Notes: generated by a model not told the origin, from the letters alone. 64,000 nt of DNA from Ga0077527 sp021300125 (GCA_046339595.1 JBKDUF010000096.1:1-64000); one strand, 5' to 3'. Counted from the stretch's first letter, positions 49,265 to 58,619 are shown. Program-made: numbers and translations.

Positions 49265-50707
49265 CTAGTCGGCATCCTCGCTGCCGCGCCGTACCCGCCA
49301 GGCGCGAACCAGCAGGGTCAGCCCAATCCACAACGCCAGCACCGCCAACGGCACGGTCACCGCGAGCGGCATGACCAGGGCAAGCATCGCAAACAGCAGG
49401 AAGGCCAGCGCACCACCGCCCATCATGCCGGCCTCGGCTGGACCCAGGATGCGGCGGTTGGCGAAAGCGGCACCAACGGTGTTGCCGATACGCAGCGCCC
49501 CTGCTGCCGCCCTTGCCGCCCCTCCGCCGCGACCGCCGCTGCGGGGCAAGGCGCTTTCAGCCCGGCTCACCCGGTGGCGGGGACCCAGTACGATTTCCGT
49601 GGCATTGCCCAGGTCCTCCGCGTACATCGCCTGCATCTGCGCGCCGGCCTGCGCGTCATCGAGTGCGATGTCGAGTTCGTAGTTGCTGATCCAGCTGGCC
49701 AGATTCAGATTGCTGGAGCCGACACGCGCCCAGCGCCCGTCAGCAACGGCAGTCTTGGCGTGCAGCATGGGGCCGTTCCACTCGAACACCCGTACACCGG
49801 CTTCCAGCAGGGGACGGTAACCGGCGCGCGAAAAGCGGCCCACCATCGGCAGGTCACTCACCCCCGGGACCAGCAGGCGCACATCCACGCCGTCGCGCGC
49901 GGCAGCACGCAAGGCTTCGACATAGGTCGGAATACCGACGAAATAGGCATCGGTCAGCCACAGCGACTCGCGGGCGATCGCCGCAATCATCTGGTCCATG
50001 CGGTAGAGCCCTGCCAGGCTGGGCTGGGCTGCCAGCACGCGCAATGCAACGGCGCCCGCGGCAACCGGCAACGGCGCATCAATATCCAGTGCGGGGCCGC
50101 CGCAGGCGCTCCAGGTCTGGGCAAACGCACGCACGATGTCGGCGACTGCCGGGCCGCGGATCTCGACCCCGGTATCCCGCCACGGCGGAATCCCCCGCGG
50201 CGGATCGCCGGCCCAGCGCCGGGACACGCAGAGCCCGGACACGAAGCCGCTTTCGCCATCCACCGCCAGCATCTTGCGATGGTCGCGGGTCAGCCAACCG
50301 AAGGGGCTGTCCAGCCTTGGCGGATTGAAGCAGCGCACCTCGGCCCCGGCTTCGGCGAGCGGCTCGAGCAGTCGCGCGCTGCCGATGCCGAGCCCGCCCA
50401 TCCAGTCATAGATCACGCGCACGGCAACACCCGCCCGCGCGCGTTCGGCAAGGGCCTCGGCAAAGCTGCGGCCGACGACATCGTCGGCTATGAGGTAATT
50501 CTCGAACAGAACCGAATGCCGTGCGGCGGCAATCGCAGCGAGCCAGGCCGGATAGTTCTCGGTGGCGTCGCGCAGCAGGCGCACGGCATTGCCGCCCCGC
50601 AGGGCGGCACCGGCAGCCCGTGACAGCATGCCTTCGGCCGCGAGCCGAAGTTCCGCAGCCGGTCCGGCAGGGGCAGCGCGACGGGGCGGAGCGGGCGTCT
50701 GGTTCAT
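49265..50707 (-). CDS. Cardiolipin synthase-like phospholipase D protein
   Basis: A 480-residue phospholipase D-superfamily protein with two HKD motifs, HRKMLAVD and HAKTAVAD, followed by the typical GSSNLNLASW. This fits cardiolipin synthases (ClsB/YbhO type) that act on phosphatidylglycerol. Instead of the usual N-terminal helices it has an Ala/Pro-rich start and a C-terminal part with two hydrophobic segments near residues 425-465. Start ATG at 50707 lies 12 bases after the rng stop. Membrane lipid role is inferred from motifs. Confidence 0.85.
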   Translation of the reverse strand: MNQTPAPPRRAAPAGPAAELRLAAEGMLSRAAGAALRGGNAVRLLRDATENYPAWLAAIAAARHSVLFENYLIADDVVGRSFAEALAERARAGVAVRVIYDWMGGLGIGSARLLEPLAEAGAEVRCFNPPRLDSPFGWLTRDHRKMLAVDGESGFVSGLCVSRRWAGDPPRGIPPWRDTGVEIRGPAVADIVRAFAQTWSACGGPALDIDAPLPVAAGAVALRVLAAQPSLAGLYRMDQMIAAIARESLWLTDAYFVGIPTYVEALRAAARDGVDVRLLVPGVSDLPMVGRFSRAGYRPLLEAGVRVFEWNGPMLHAKTAVADGRWARVGSSNLNLASWISNYELDIALDDAQAGAQMQAMYAEDLGNATEIVLGPRHRVSRAESALPRSGGRGGGAARAAAGALRIGNTVGAAFANRRILGPAEAGMMGGGALAFLLFAMLALVMPLAVTVPLAVLALWIGLTLLVRAWRVRRGSEDAD

Positions 50708-50719
50708 CGCGGCCTCGCG

Positions 50720-52174
50720 CTACATCAGCACGATGTCGAACTGTTCCTGGTTGTAGGCCGACTCGACCTGGAGCGAAATCGGTTTGCCGATGAAATCCGA
50801 AAGCATTGCCAGGTTGTGTGATTCCTCATCGAGAAACATGTCGATCACCTGCTGCGAGGCGAGGATGCGGAATTCCCGCGCCTCGAACTGGCGGGATTCG
50901 CGCAGGATCTCGCGCAGCACCTCGTAGCACACCGTCTGGGCGGTTTTCAGTTCGCCGCGCCCTGAGCACACCGGGCAGGGTTCGCACAGCACGTGGGCAA
51001 GGCTTTCACGGGTGCGCTTGCGCGTCATTTCAACCAGGCCGAGCTGGGTGAATCCGTTCACCGTCATCCGCGTGCGATCACGCGCCAGCGCCTTGCGGAA
51101 TTCATTGAGCACCGCATTGCGGTGCTCCTCGCTGTCCATGTCGATGAAATCGATGATGACGATGCCGCCGAGGTTGCGCAGACGCAGCTGGCGAGCGATC
51201 ACCTGCGAAGCCTCGAGGTTGGTCTTGAAGATGGTGTCATCAAAGCTGCGGCCGCCGACAAACCCCCCGGTGTTGACATCCACCGTGGTCAACGCTTCGG
51301 TCTGGTCGATGATCAGATAACCGCCCGACTTGAGATCCACGCGGCGAGCCAGCGCCCGCTCGATGTCGGCCTCGACATTGTGCAGGTCAAAGAGCGGCCG
51401 CGCCCCCTGGTAATGGGTCAGCCCGGGCAGCACATTGGGGGTGAAACTCGCCGCAAACTGGCTCATGGCCTGATAAGTCTCGCGCGAGTCGACAAAAATC
51501 CGGCCGGTTTCCTCGTGGGCGAAATCGCGCAGCACGCGCAGACTCAGCGGCAGGTCGCGGTAGAGCAGGGCCAGCGGCGCGGCGGTGGCAGCCTGGGCCT
51601 GGATGTCGAGCCACAGCTTGCGCAGATACTCGACGTCGGCGGCCAGCTCGCGATCGCTGGCCGCCTCGGCCACGGTGCGTATGATGTAACCGCCCCTTTC
51701 GTCGGCAGGCAACAGCTGCTGCAGCTTCTCGCGCAGGTGGACACGCTCCTCCTCGTCCTCGATGCGCTGTGAGATGCCGATGTGGGATTCCTGCGGCAGG
51801 TAGACCAGCAGGCGGCCGGCGATGCTGATCTGGGTGGACAGGCGTGCGCCTTTGGTGCCGATGGGATCCTTGATCACCTGCACCATCAGGTTCTGGCCTT
51901 CGTTGAGCAGCCGCTCGATGGGCTGGCCGGGCTCGCCATTGACGCGGTTGCCCCAGATGTCCGCGACATGGAGAAAGGCTGCGCGTTCGCCGCCGATGTC
52001 AACGAAGGCCGACTGCATTCCAGGCAGCACCCGCACCACGCGGCCCATGTAGATGTTGCCGACGAAGCCGCGGGAGGAGGCACGCTCGACATGCAGTTCC
52101 TGGGTCACGCCGTGTTCGATCAGCGCGACGCGGGTTTCCTGCGGCGTGACATTGATCAGGATGTCTTCGCTCAT
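50720..52174 (-). CDS. rng: Ribonuclease G
   Basis: Single-strand endoribonuclease involved in 16S rRNA 5' processing and mRNA decay. The 484-residue protein has an N-terminal S1 domain (NIYMGRVVRVLPGMQSAFVDIG), the DNase I-like catalytic region with VDVNTGGFVGGR (metal-binding Asp) and IIDFIDMDSEEH, and the C-terminal zinc-link CEPCPVCSGRG. Short, without the long C-terminal scaffold of RNase E. The rng-maf-rlmH-rsfS-nadD order is common in betaproteobacteria. Confidence 0.95.
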   Translation of the reverse strand: MSEDILINVTPQETRVALIEHGVTQELHVERASSRGFVGNIYMGRVVRVLPGMQSAFVDIGGERAAFLHVADIWGNRVNGEPGQPIERLLNEGQNLMVQVIKDPIGTKGARLSTQISIAGRLLVYLPQESHIGISQRIEDEEERVHLREKLQQLLPADERGGYIIRTVAEAASDRELAADVEYLRKLWLDIQAQAATAAPLALLYRDLPLSLRVLRDFAHEETGRIFVDSRETYQAMSQFAASFTPNVLPGLTHYQGARPLFDLHNVEADIERALARRVDLKSGGYLIIDQTEALTTVDVNTGGFVGGRSFDDTIFKTNLEASQVIARQLRLRNLGGIVIIDFIDMDSEEHRNAVLNEFRKALARDRTRMTVNGFTQLGLVEMTRKRTRESLAHVLCEPCPVCSGRGELKTAQTVCYEVLREILRESRQFEAREFRILASQQVIDMFLDEESHNLAMLSDFIGKPISLQVESAYNQEQFDIVLM

Positions 52175-52183
52175 GACCGAATT

Positions 52184-52801
52184 TCAGGGAATGCTGATGC
52201 CGTGCACACGCAGCAGGTCGGCGGTTTCGGCCAGCGGAAGGCCCATGATACCGGAGTAGCTGCCCTCGATCCGCGTGATGAACGCGGCGGCCATGCCCTG
52301 CACCGCATAGGCGCCGGCCTTGTCCAAAGGCTCCCCGCCGGCGATGTAACGGCGGATTTCGGCGGGGTCCAGCGCGCGAAACCACACCCGGGAAATGCTG
52401 AGCCTGGTCTCCAGCTGCCCGCCAAGGGCCACGGCCACTGCGGTCATGACATGATGGCTGGATCCCGCCAGCCGGGAGAGCATCTGCGCGGCATCGGCGG
52501 CGTCGCGCGGCTTGCCGAAGATGTCGCCATCGCAGACCACCGTGGTGTCGGCTGCCAGCACCGGCCGCAGCGGAGCATGGCGCGCAGCGGCAATGCCATT
52601 TCCCGCACGCGCCTTGTCCGTGGCCACGCGCAGCACGTAATCCTCGGCCGCCTCTGCCTGATGCGGCGTCTCGTCGACATCGGCGGGCCGTCCCGCCCGT
52701 TCGCGCAGGGTCAGCAGTTCGAAGGAAACGCCGATCTGGCGCAGCAGTTCGCGGCGGCGCGGGCTTCGGGATGCAAGATAGATGCCGCGGTTGGCCATCA
52801 C
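52184..52801 (-). CDS. maf: Maf-type nucleoside triphosphate pyrophosphatase
   Basis: A 205-residue Maf/Ham1-fold pyrophosphatase that removes non-canonical or excess NTPs. It starts IYLASRSPRRRELL, has ADTTVVCDGDIFGKP (catalytic Asp), SHHVMTAVAV and GKAGAYAVQGMAAAFI near the C-terminus (here DKAGAYAVQG). The family divides into YhdE and YceF subtypes; I do not assign one. ATG at 52801; nine bases upstream of rng on the same strand. Confidence 0.93.
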   Translation of the reverse strand: MMANRGIYLASRSPRRRELLRQIGVSFELLTLRERAGRPADVDETPHQAEAAEDYVLRVATDKARAGNGIAAARHAPLRPVLAADTTVVCDGDIFGKPRDAADAAQMLSRLAGSSHHVMTAVAVALGGQLETRLSISRVWFRALDPAEIRRYIAGGEPLDKAGAYAVQGMAAAFITRIEGSYSGIMGLPLAETADLLRVHGISIP

Positions 52802-52807
52802 GTCCTT

Positions 52808-53281
52808 TCAGTCCCTGTGATAGGGGTGACCGGAAAGCAGGCTGAATGCCCGGTAGAGCTGCTCGGCGAGTATCACCCGCACCAGACCGTGCGGCAGCGT
52901 CAGCGGCGACAGCGACCACAGCAGGCTGGCTCCCTGCTTGATGCGCGGTGACAGTCCGTCGGCACCGCCGATCACAAACGCAAGATCGCGCCCCTCGCCC
53001 CGCCATTGACCGAGCTGCCGGGCGAGCTCGCGCGTGGTCAGCTCCCGGCCGCGCTCATCCAGCACGATACGGATGGAGTCCCTGGGAAGCGCCTCCTCGA
53101 TACGCCCGGCCTCGATTTCGAGCCAGCGTCCGGACTCGCCACCGCTTGCAGGGCGGGGCGCCGGCTTCAGTGCCCTTAACTGCAACGGCATCTCGCGCGG
53201 CATGCGCTTGGCGTAGTCGGCGAACGCGGCATCGACCCAGTCCGGCATGCGGTGGCCGACGGCGATGACCGTCAACTTCAC
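52808..53281 (-). CDS. rlmH: 23S rRNA (pseudouridine1915-N3)-methyltransferase
   Basis: A 157-residue SPOUT methyltransferase that modifies pseudouridine 1915 in helix 69 of 23S rRNA. Landmarks: LTVIAVGHRMPDWV, LDERGRELTTRELA, FVIGGADGLS and the C-terminal LLSGHPYHRD. No ATG fits; the GTG at 53281 overlaps the rsfS stop (GTGA) and gives the expected size. Follows rsfS and precedes maf by six bases. Confidence 0.95.
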   Translation of the reverse strand: MKLTVIAVGHRMPDWVDAAFADYAKRMPREMPLQLRALKPAPRPASGGESGRWLEIEAGRIEEALPRDSIRIVLDERGRELTTRELARQLGQWRGEGRDLAFVIGGADGLSPRIKQGASLLWSLSPLTLPHGLVRVILAEQLYRAFSLLSGHPYHRD

Positions 53282-53658
53282 GCCGTGGCGCGGCCGGGCG
53301 TCTTGCGGGCTGCGGTCTTGCGCGCGGGACGTTTGGGCGGTGCGCCCCAGATTTCCTCGAGGTTGTAGTACTGGCGGATGGCAGGCTGCATGACATGCAC
53401 CACCACGGCGCCGAGATCGACAAGAACCCATTCACCGGTCTGCGCGCCCTCCATGCCGTGAACGTGACCGCCCGCCTTCTTGATTTCCTCACAGACGTTG
53501 TGGGCGAGCGCACGTACCTGGCGGTTGGAGTCGCCGCTGGCAATGATCACCTTGTCAAACAGCGCGGTCATCTTTTTGACATTGAAGGCGACGATGTCCC
53601 GCCCCTTGATGTCCTCCAGGGCTGCGACTGCGATCTTTGCGATTTTTTCTGGGCCCAT
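53278..53658 (-). CDS. rsfS: Ribosomal silencing factor RsfS
   Basis: A 126-residue protein of the RsfS/Iojap family that binds ribosomal protein L14 and blocks subunit joining during slow growth. Core signature: DIVAFNVKKMTALFDKVIIASGDSNRQVRALA, WVLVDLGAVVVHVM and RQYYNLEEIW. A basic Lys/Arg/Pro tail of ~18 residues follows, as in many betaproteobacteria. ATG at 53658 (the frame extends six codons further without need). Overlaps rlmH by four bases. Confidence 0.95.
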   Translation of the reverse strand: MGPEKIAKIAVAALEDIKGRDIVAFNVKKMTALFDKVIIASGDSNRQVRALAHNVCEEIKKAGGHVHGMEGAQTGEWVLVDLGAVVVHVMQPAIRQYYNLEEIWGAPPKRPARKTAARKTPGRATA

Positions 53659-53672
53659 GCGGGTGTTTTTCC

Positions 53673-54329
53673 TCAATCCTGTGAATACAGGCCATGTTCC
53701 TGAATATATTGAATAACCGCATCGGGCAGCAAGTAACGCGTGGTGGCGCCACGGCGCAGCGAGTCCCGGATCAGCGTCGCCGAGATGTCAAGCGCGGCGA
53801 TCGGCACTACAACGATGCCGCCTGCGGGCGCAGTATGCACTCCCAAAGGCTGCTGCATCAGCCGCGCCTGGTACTCGGCAGCCAGCGGCTGGGGCATTCG
53901 CATCTGCCAGGTATCCACCGGAAAACCCGGGCGATAGGCGACAGCGATGTGTGCAAGGTCGAACAACTGGTGCCAGCGGCTCCAGGTGGCCAGGTCAAGA
54001 AAGGCATCAGCCCCGGTGAGCAGCACCAGCGGTTGATCCGCTCCGGCCTGCTCGCGCAGTTCCTTCAGCGTGTCCACCGTGTATCCGGGACCGCTGCGGC
54101 GGAGTTCGCGCTCGTCCACGGTGAACAGTGAATTTTCCGCCACGGCCAGGCGCACCATCGCCAGCCGGTCCTCAGCGGTGGCGCCGGGCAACGCGCGGTG
54201 CGGCGGCGTGCCACTGGGGATGAAACGCACCTCGGACAGCCGCAGCTTGTCGGCTGCTTCCTGCGCCAGCCGCAGGTGCCCGTAATGCACGGGGTCAAAG
54301 GTGCCGCCCAGGATGCCGATGGCAGACAT
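53673..54329 (-). CDS. nadD: Nicotinate-nucleotide adenylyltransferase
   Basis: Adenylates nicotinate mononucleotide in NAD synthesis. The 218-residue protein has GGTFDPVHYGHLRLA (nucleotidyltransferase HxGH motif) near residue 8 and the ISATLIRDSL signature near the C-terminus. The start is ATG at 54329. It is 14 bases upstream of rsfS, the conserved pair. The 99 bases before it contain an 88-base nested inverted repeat. Confidence 0.95.
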   Translation of the reverse strand: MSAIGILGGTFDPVHYGHLRLAQEAADKLRLSEVRFIPSGTPPHRALPGATAEDRLAMVRLAVAENSLFTVDERELRRSGPGYTVDTLKELREQAGADQPLVLLTGADAFLDLATWSRWHQLFDLAHIAVAYRPGFPVDTWQMRMPQPLAAEYQARLMQQPLGVHTAPAGGIVVVPIAALDISATLIRDSLRRGATTRYLLPDAVIQYIQEHGLYSQD

Positions 54330-54342
54330 TAACGGCAGCCTG

Positions 54343-54430
54343 GAGCGATCAATGATGGCTGATGAGCGGCCGAAGCAACGGTACAGCGACTGTCTTCGGC
54401 ACCGCGTTCATGGCTCATCATTCATCGCTC
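54343..54430. repeat. Nested inverted repeat between aceF and nadD
   Basis: Four complementary arm pairs nest here: GAGCGAT/ATCGCTC (54343-54349, 54424-54430), AATGAT/ATCATT (54351-54356, 54417-54422), GCCGAAG/CTTCGGC (54369-54375, 54394-54400) and ACAG/CTGT (54383-54386, 54390-54393). An alternative is GATGAGC/GCTCATC (54361-54367, 54413-54419). The stretch covers nearly the whole gap. It could form a large cruciform or RNA structure: a transcript terminator, a REP-like element or a remnant of a small mobile repeat. Confidence 0.55.
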
Positions 54431-55745
54431 AGAGGACCAGCCTCCGTATGTCCGACAGCACGGTGGTCAGGTAGGTGCTGAAGCGGGCGCCCAGTGCGCC
54501 GTCGATAACGCGGTGATCGTAGGACAGCGATAGCGGCAGCATCAGCCGCGGCGCAAACTCGCGCCCGTTCCAGACCGGTTTGATCGCAGACTTGCTGACA
54601 CCAAGGATAGCCACTTCCGGCGCGTTGATGATCGGCGTGAAATGGGAGCCGCCAATGCCGCCGAGGCTGGAAATCGAAAAACAGCCGCCCTGAAGGTCGG
54701 CGGGGGAAACCTTGCCGTCGCGCATGCGCGCACTGACGTCGGCCAGTTCCTTCGCGATTTCGACCAGGCCCTTCTTGTCGACGTCGCGGATCACCGGGAC
54801 CACCAGGCCGTTCGGTGTATCCACCGCCACGCCGATGTGGAAGTAGTTCTTCAGGATCAGGCTTTCGCCATCCGGCGACAGCGAAGCGTTGAATTCGGGA
54901 AAACGCTTGAGCGCAGCCACCGCCGCCTTCATCAGGAAACCGAGCATCGTCAGCTTGACGCCGCTCTTCTTGAGTTCCTCGGCCTGGGCCTTGCGGAAGG
55001 CCTCGAGTTCGGTGATGTCCGCCTCGTCGTTCTGGGTCACGTGCGGGATGCTGACCCAGTTCCGATGCAGGAATCCGCCGGAGATTTTCTTGATGCGCGA
55101 CAGCGGCTGGTGGCTGACCGGGCCGAATTTTGCGAAATCCACCGACTGCAGCGGCGGCAGGCTGAGGCCGAGCCCGCCGCCACCCTCGCTGCGGGGACGG
55201 CCGAGTTCGGACTTGACGTAGGACTGCACGTCTTCCTTCAGCACGCGATCCTTGGGACCGCTGCCTTTCACCCGCGACAGGTCAACACCCAGCTCGCGTG
55301 CGAATCTTCGCACCGAGGGACTGGCATGGGAAAGGGCGGCACCGGATTCATCCGCGGCAGCGGGAGCCACGGCCAGAGCAGCCGGCGCTGATGGACGCGG
55401 CGCCGGTACCGGTGCCGGAGCTGCCGCCACCGGCGCCGCGGCGGGCGCAGGAGCAGGGGCAGGGGCAGCCGGGGATGGTGCAGGCTTGGCCTCAGCCGCA
55501 GCGTCGGCGGCCTCCAGCACGAGCACGGGCGCACCTTCGGAAACCTTGTCGCCAACCTTGAGCCGCAGTTCCTTCACCACGCCGGAAGCCGGCGCGGGCA
55601 CCTCCATGGTCGCCTTGTCGGACTCGAGGGTGACCAGCGGATCTTCCGCCATCACCGTATCGCCCGGTTTGACCAGCACCTCGATCACCGGGATATCCTT
55701 GAAATCGCCGATATCCGGCACCTTCACTTCGATCACATTTGCCAT
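54429..55745 (-). CDS. aceF: Dihydrolipoamide acetyltransferase (E2) of pyruvate dehydrogenase
   Basis: Acetyl-transfer core of the pyruvate dehydrogenase complex. The 438-residue protein has one lipoyl domain with lipoyl-lysine 44 (ESDKATMEVP), an Ala/Pro linker, a peripheral subunit-binding domain (SPSVRRFARELGVDLSRVKGSGPKDRVLKED), and the catalytic domain with SYDHRVIDG, catalytic His at 411. Single lipoyl domain, unlike E. coli (three). It follows aceE by 15 bases on the same strand. An E3 gene (lpd) is not in the window. Confidence 0.96.
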   Translation of the reverse strand: MANVIEVKVPDIGDFKDIPVIEVLVKPGDTVMAEDPLVTLESDKATMEVPAPASGVVKELRLKVGDKVSEGAPVLVLEAADAAAEAKPAPSPAAPAPAPAPAAAPVAAAPAPVPAPRPSAPAALAVAPAAADESGAALSHASPSVRRFARELGVDLSRVKGSGPKDRVLKEDVQSYVKSELGRPRSEGGGGLGLSLPPLQSVDFAKFGPVSHQPLSRIKKISGGFLHRNWVSIPHVTQNDEADITELEAFRKAQAEELKKSGVKLTMLGFLMKAAVAALKRFPEFNASLSPDGESLILKNYFHIGVAVDTPNGLVVPVIRDVDKKGLVEIAKELADVSARMRDGKVSPADLQGGCFSISSLGGIGGSHFTPIINAPEVAILGVSKSAIKPVWNGREFAPRLMLPLSLSYDHRVIDGALGARFSTYLTTVLSDIRRLVL

Positions 55746-55760
55746 GGCTGGGATTTCCGC

Positions 55761-58433
55761 TCAGACGGTCGCCGGGTTCGGCTTGTCGGGATTGATGCCG
55801 TATTTCTTCACCGCCTCGGCCACGGTCTTGCGCGGCAGCAGTTCCTGGTCGGCGAGCGCCTTCATTGCCGCCACCGCGACGTAATGGCGGTCGACCTCGA
55901 AGAACTGGCGCAGCTTGCGGCGGGTGTCGGAACGGCCGAAGCCATCGGTGCCCAGGGTGATGAAATTGTGGGTCGGCAGGAAGGCTCGCACCTGGTCGGC
56001 GTAGAGCTTCATGTAGTCCGTGGCGGCCACCACAGGGCCGGCACGATCCTTCAGGCACTGCTCGATATAGGACTGGCGCGGCGGCTGGTCCGGGTGCAGC
56101 AGGTTCCAGCGCTGGGTGTCGAGACCGTCGCGGCGCAGCTCGTTAAAGCTGGTGACGCTCCAGATGTCGGCGGCGATGCCGAAATCCTTTTCCAGCAACT
56201 CGGCCCCGGCGATGACCTCGCGCAGGATGGTGCCGCTGCCGAGCAGCTGCACCTTCGGCTGGTTTTTCTTCGCCTTGCCCTCGGAGAACAGGTACATGCC
56301 CTTGAGGATGCCCTTTTCCACTCCCTCCGGCATCGCAGGATGGGTGTAGTTCTCGTTCATCACGGTGATGTAATAGAAGACGTCTTCCTGCTCCTGATAC
56401 ATCCGCCGCATGCCGTCCTGGATGATCACCGCAACCTCGTAGGCGAAGGTCGGGTCGTAGGAAATGCAGTTGGGAATGGTCGAGGCCAGGATGTGGCTGT
56501 GGCCGTCCTCATGCTGCAGGCCCTCGCCGTTCAGCGTGGTACGGCCCGCGGTGCCCCCGAGCAGGAAGCCGCGCGCGCGCAGGTCGCCCGCCGCCCAGGC
56601 CAGGTCGCCGATGCGCTGGAAGCCGAACATCGAATAGAAGATGTAGAACGGCATCATCATCTGGCCGTGGTTGGCGTATGCCGTTGCGGCTGCAATCCAC
56701 GACGACATTGCGCCGGCCTCGTTGATGCCCTCCTGCAGGATCTGGCCGCCCTTGTCTTCCTTGTAGAACATCAGCTGGTCGGCATCCTGGGGCGTGTAGA
56801 GCTGGCCGACATGGGAATAGATGCCGAGCTGGCGGAACATGCCTTCCATGCCGAAGGTGCGCGACTCGTCGGGCACGATCGGCACCACGCGGCGCCCCAC
56901 CTTCTTGTCACGGATGATGGTATTGAGGATGCGCACAAAAGCCATGGTGGTTGAAAACTCGCGGTCCTCGCTGCTTTTGAGCTGCGCCTCGAAGGCGGAC
57001 AGCGGCGGCACCTCCAGCGGCTCCACCCTGCGCTTTCGCGCCGGCAGCGAGCCGCCCATCGCCTCGATGCGGCTGCGCAGGTATTTCATTTCCGGCGAGT
57101 CTTCAGACGGCTTGTAGAACGGCACCTCTTCAAGCTTGTCGTCGGGAATCGGCACGTCAAAGCGGTCGCGGAAGGCGCGGATTGAGGCCGTGCCCATCTT
57201 TTTCTGCTGGTGGGTGATGTTCTGGCCTTCGCCCGCCTCGCCCATCCCGTAACCCTTGACGGTCTTCGCCAGTATCACCGTGGGCTGCCCGGTATGCTTC
57301 ATTGCGGCGGCATAGGCGGCGAAAATCTTGTGGGGGTCATGGCCGCCGCGGTTCAGGCGCCAGATGTCGTCATCCGACATGTTCGACACCATTGCCGCGA
57401 GTTCCGGATATTTGCCGAAGAAATGCTTGCGCACGAAGGCGCCGTCGTGGGATTTGAAAGCCTGGTATTCGCCGTCGACGCACTCTTCCATGCGTTTGAG
57501 CAGGATGCCGCTCTTGTCCCTCTGCAGCAGCGGGTCCCAATAAGAGCCCCAGATCACCTTGATCACGTTCCAGCCGGAGCCGCGGAAATCGGACTCGAGT
57601 TCCTGGATGATCTTGCCGTTGCCGCGTACGGGGCCGTCAAGCCGCTGCAGGTTGCAGTTGATGACGAAAACCAGGTTGTCGAGCTTTTCGCGCCCGGCCA
57701 GCGAAATCGCGCCCAGCGATTCGGGCTCGTCCATTTCGCCGTCGCCCATGAATGCCCAGACCTTGCGGCCCTGCGCCTCAATCATGCCGCGGTCTTTCAG
57801 GTAGCGCATGAAGCGCGCCTGGTAGATCGCCATCAGCGGCCCCAGTCCCATCGACACCGTCGGGAACTGCCAGAAATCCGGCATCAGCCAGGGGTGCGGA
57901 TAGGAGGACAGCCCCTTGCCATCCACCTCCTGGCGGAAATTGTTGAGCTGTTCCTCGGTGATGCGGCCTTCGAGATAGGCGCGGGCGTAGACGCCGGGCG
58001 CGGAGTGGCCCTGGACGTAGACGAGATCGCCCAGGAACTTGTCGTTGGCGGCGCGGAAAAAATGGTTGAAACCGACGTCATAGAGAGTGGCCGCGGAAGC
58101 AAAGCTGGCAATGTGGCCGCCGAGTTCCGAGGACTCCTTGTTGGCGCGGATCACGGTGGCCATCGCGTTCCAGCGCACCAGGGAACGGATCTTGTGCTCG
58201 AGTTCGGCATCACCCGGCGAGCGTTCTTCGCGCTCGGGGGGAATGGTGTTGAGGTAGGCGGTGTTGGCGTTATACGGAATATATGCACCGGCGCGCCTCG
58301 CCTCGCCGATCAGGCGCTCGAGCAGATAATTGGCACGGTCCGGTCCTTCGCGTTCCAGTACGGAGCGCAGGGACTCCAGCCATTCGCGCGTCTCTTCAGG
58401 GTCGTGGTCGCGCTGCAGATCGTTCAGGTCCAT
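55761..58433 (-). CDS. aceE: Pyruvate dehydrogenase E1 component (homodimeric)
   Basis: Thiamine-diphosphate enzyme that decarboxylates pyruvate and acetylates lipoyl E2. The 890-residue protein is the homodimeric type: N-terminal ...DPEETREWLESLRSVL, the ThDP motif GDGEMDEPESLGAI...LDNLVFVINCNLQRLDGPVRGN and the C-terminal LLGSGTILREVIAGAELLEKDFG. Length matches E. coli AceE (887). The ATG at 58433 lies after a promoter with TATAAT and a symmetric hairpin in the leader. aceF follows. Confidence 0.97.
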   Translation of the reverse strand: MDLNDLQRDHDPEETREWLESLRSVLEREGPDRANYLLERLIGEARRAGAYIPYNANTAYLNTIPPEREERSPGDAELEHKIRSLVRWNAMATVIRANKESSELGGHIASFASAATLYDVGFNHFFRAANDKFLGDLVYVQGHSAPGVYARAYLEGRITEEQLNNFRQEVDGKGLSSYPHPWLMPDFWQFPTVSMGLGPLMAIYQARFMRYLKDRGMIEAQGRKVWAFMGDGEMDEPESLGAISLAGREKLDNLVFVINCNLQRLDGPVRGNGKIIQELESDFRGSGWNVIKVIWGSYWDPLLQRDKSGILLKRMEECVDGEYQAFKSHDGAFVRKHFFGKYPELAAMVSNMSDDDIWRLNRGGHDPHKIFAAYAAAMKHTGQPTVILAKTVKGYGMGEAGEGQNITHQQKKMGTASIRAFRDRFDVPIPDDKLEEVPFYKPSEDSPEMKYLRSRIEAMGGSLPARKRRVEPLEVPPLSAFEAQLKSSEDREFSTTMAFVRILNTIIRDKKVGRRVVPIVPDESRTFGMEGMFRQLGIYSHVGQLYTPQDADQLMFYKEDKGGQILQEGINEAGAMSSWIAAATAYANHGQMMMPFYIFYSMFGFQRIGDLAWAAGDLRARGFLLGGTAGRTTLNGEGLQHEDGHSHILASTIPNCISYDPTFAYEVAVIIQDGMRRMYQEQEDVFYYITVMNENYTHPAMPEGVEKGILKGMYLFSEGKAKKNQPKVQLLGSGTILREVIAGAELLEKDFGIAADIWSVTSFNELRRDGLDTQRWNLLHPDQPPRQSYIEQCLKDRAGPVVAATDYMKLYADQVRAFLPTHNFITLGTDGFGRSDTRRKLRQFFEVDRHYVAVAAMKALADQELLPRKTVAEAVKKYGINPDKPNPATV

Positions 58434-58487
58434 GGAATCAATACCTTTTTGGGGCGGTTTTTGACCAGGCGGATTAACGCCGTATAA

Positions 58488-58508
58488 ACGGGCACTTATG
58501 GTGCCCGT
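58488..58508 (-). promoter_or_regulatory. Inverted repeat in the aceE leader (operator or hairpin)
   Basis: ACGGGCAC (58488-58495) and GTGCCCGT (58501-58508) with a five-base loop, about 55 bases upstream of the aceE start and 25 bases downstream of its -10 box. No T tract follows on the minus strand, so an operator for a pyruvate- or acetate-responsive regulator is more likely than a terminator; its protein is unknown. Confidence 0.45.
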
Positions 58509-58532
58509 ACCGGACGGCAGGTGGGATGAATA

Positions 58533-58538
58533 ATTATA
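58533..58538 (-). promoter_or_regulatory. -10 box of aceE
   Basis: On the minus strand TATAAT in an AT-rich context (TTTATAATTATT). The -35 region is weak at 17 bases (CCTGAG), so activation or an extended element would be expected. The only nearby gene in that direction is aceE. Confidence 0.4.
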
Positions 58539-58619
58539 AACGCAGCCCTGAAAAACTCAGGGACATCAGCGCCATGGCGCGCTGGTGCGCCGCAACATCG
58601 CGGCGCCGGCAGTTGGCCT

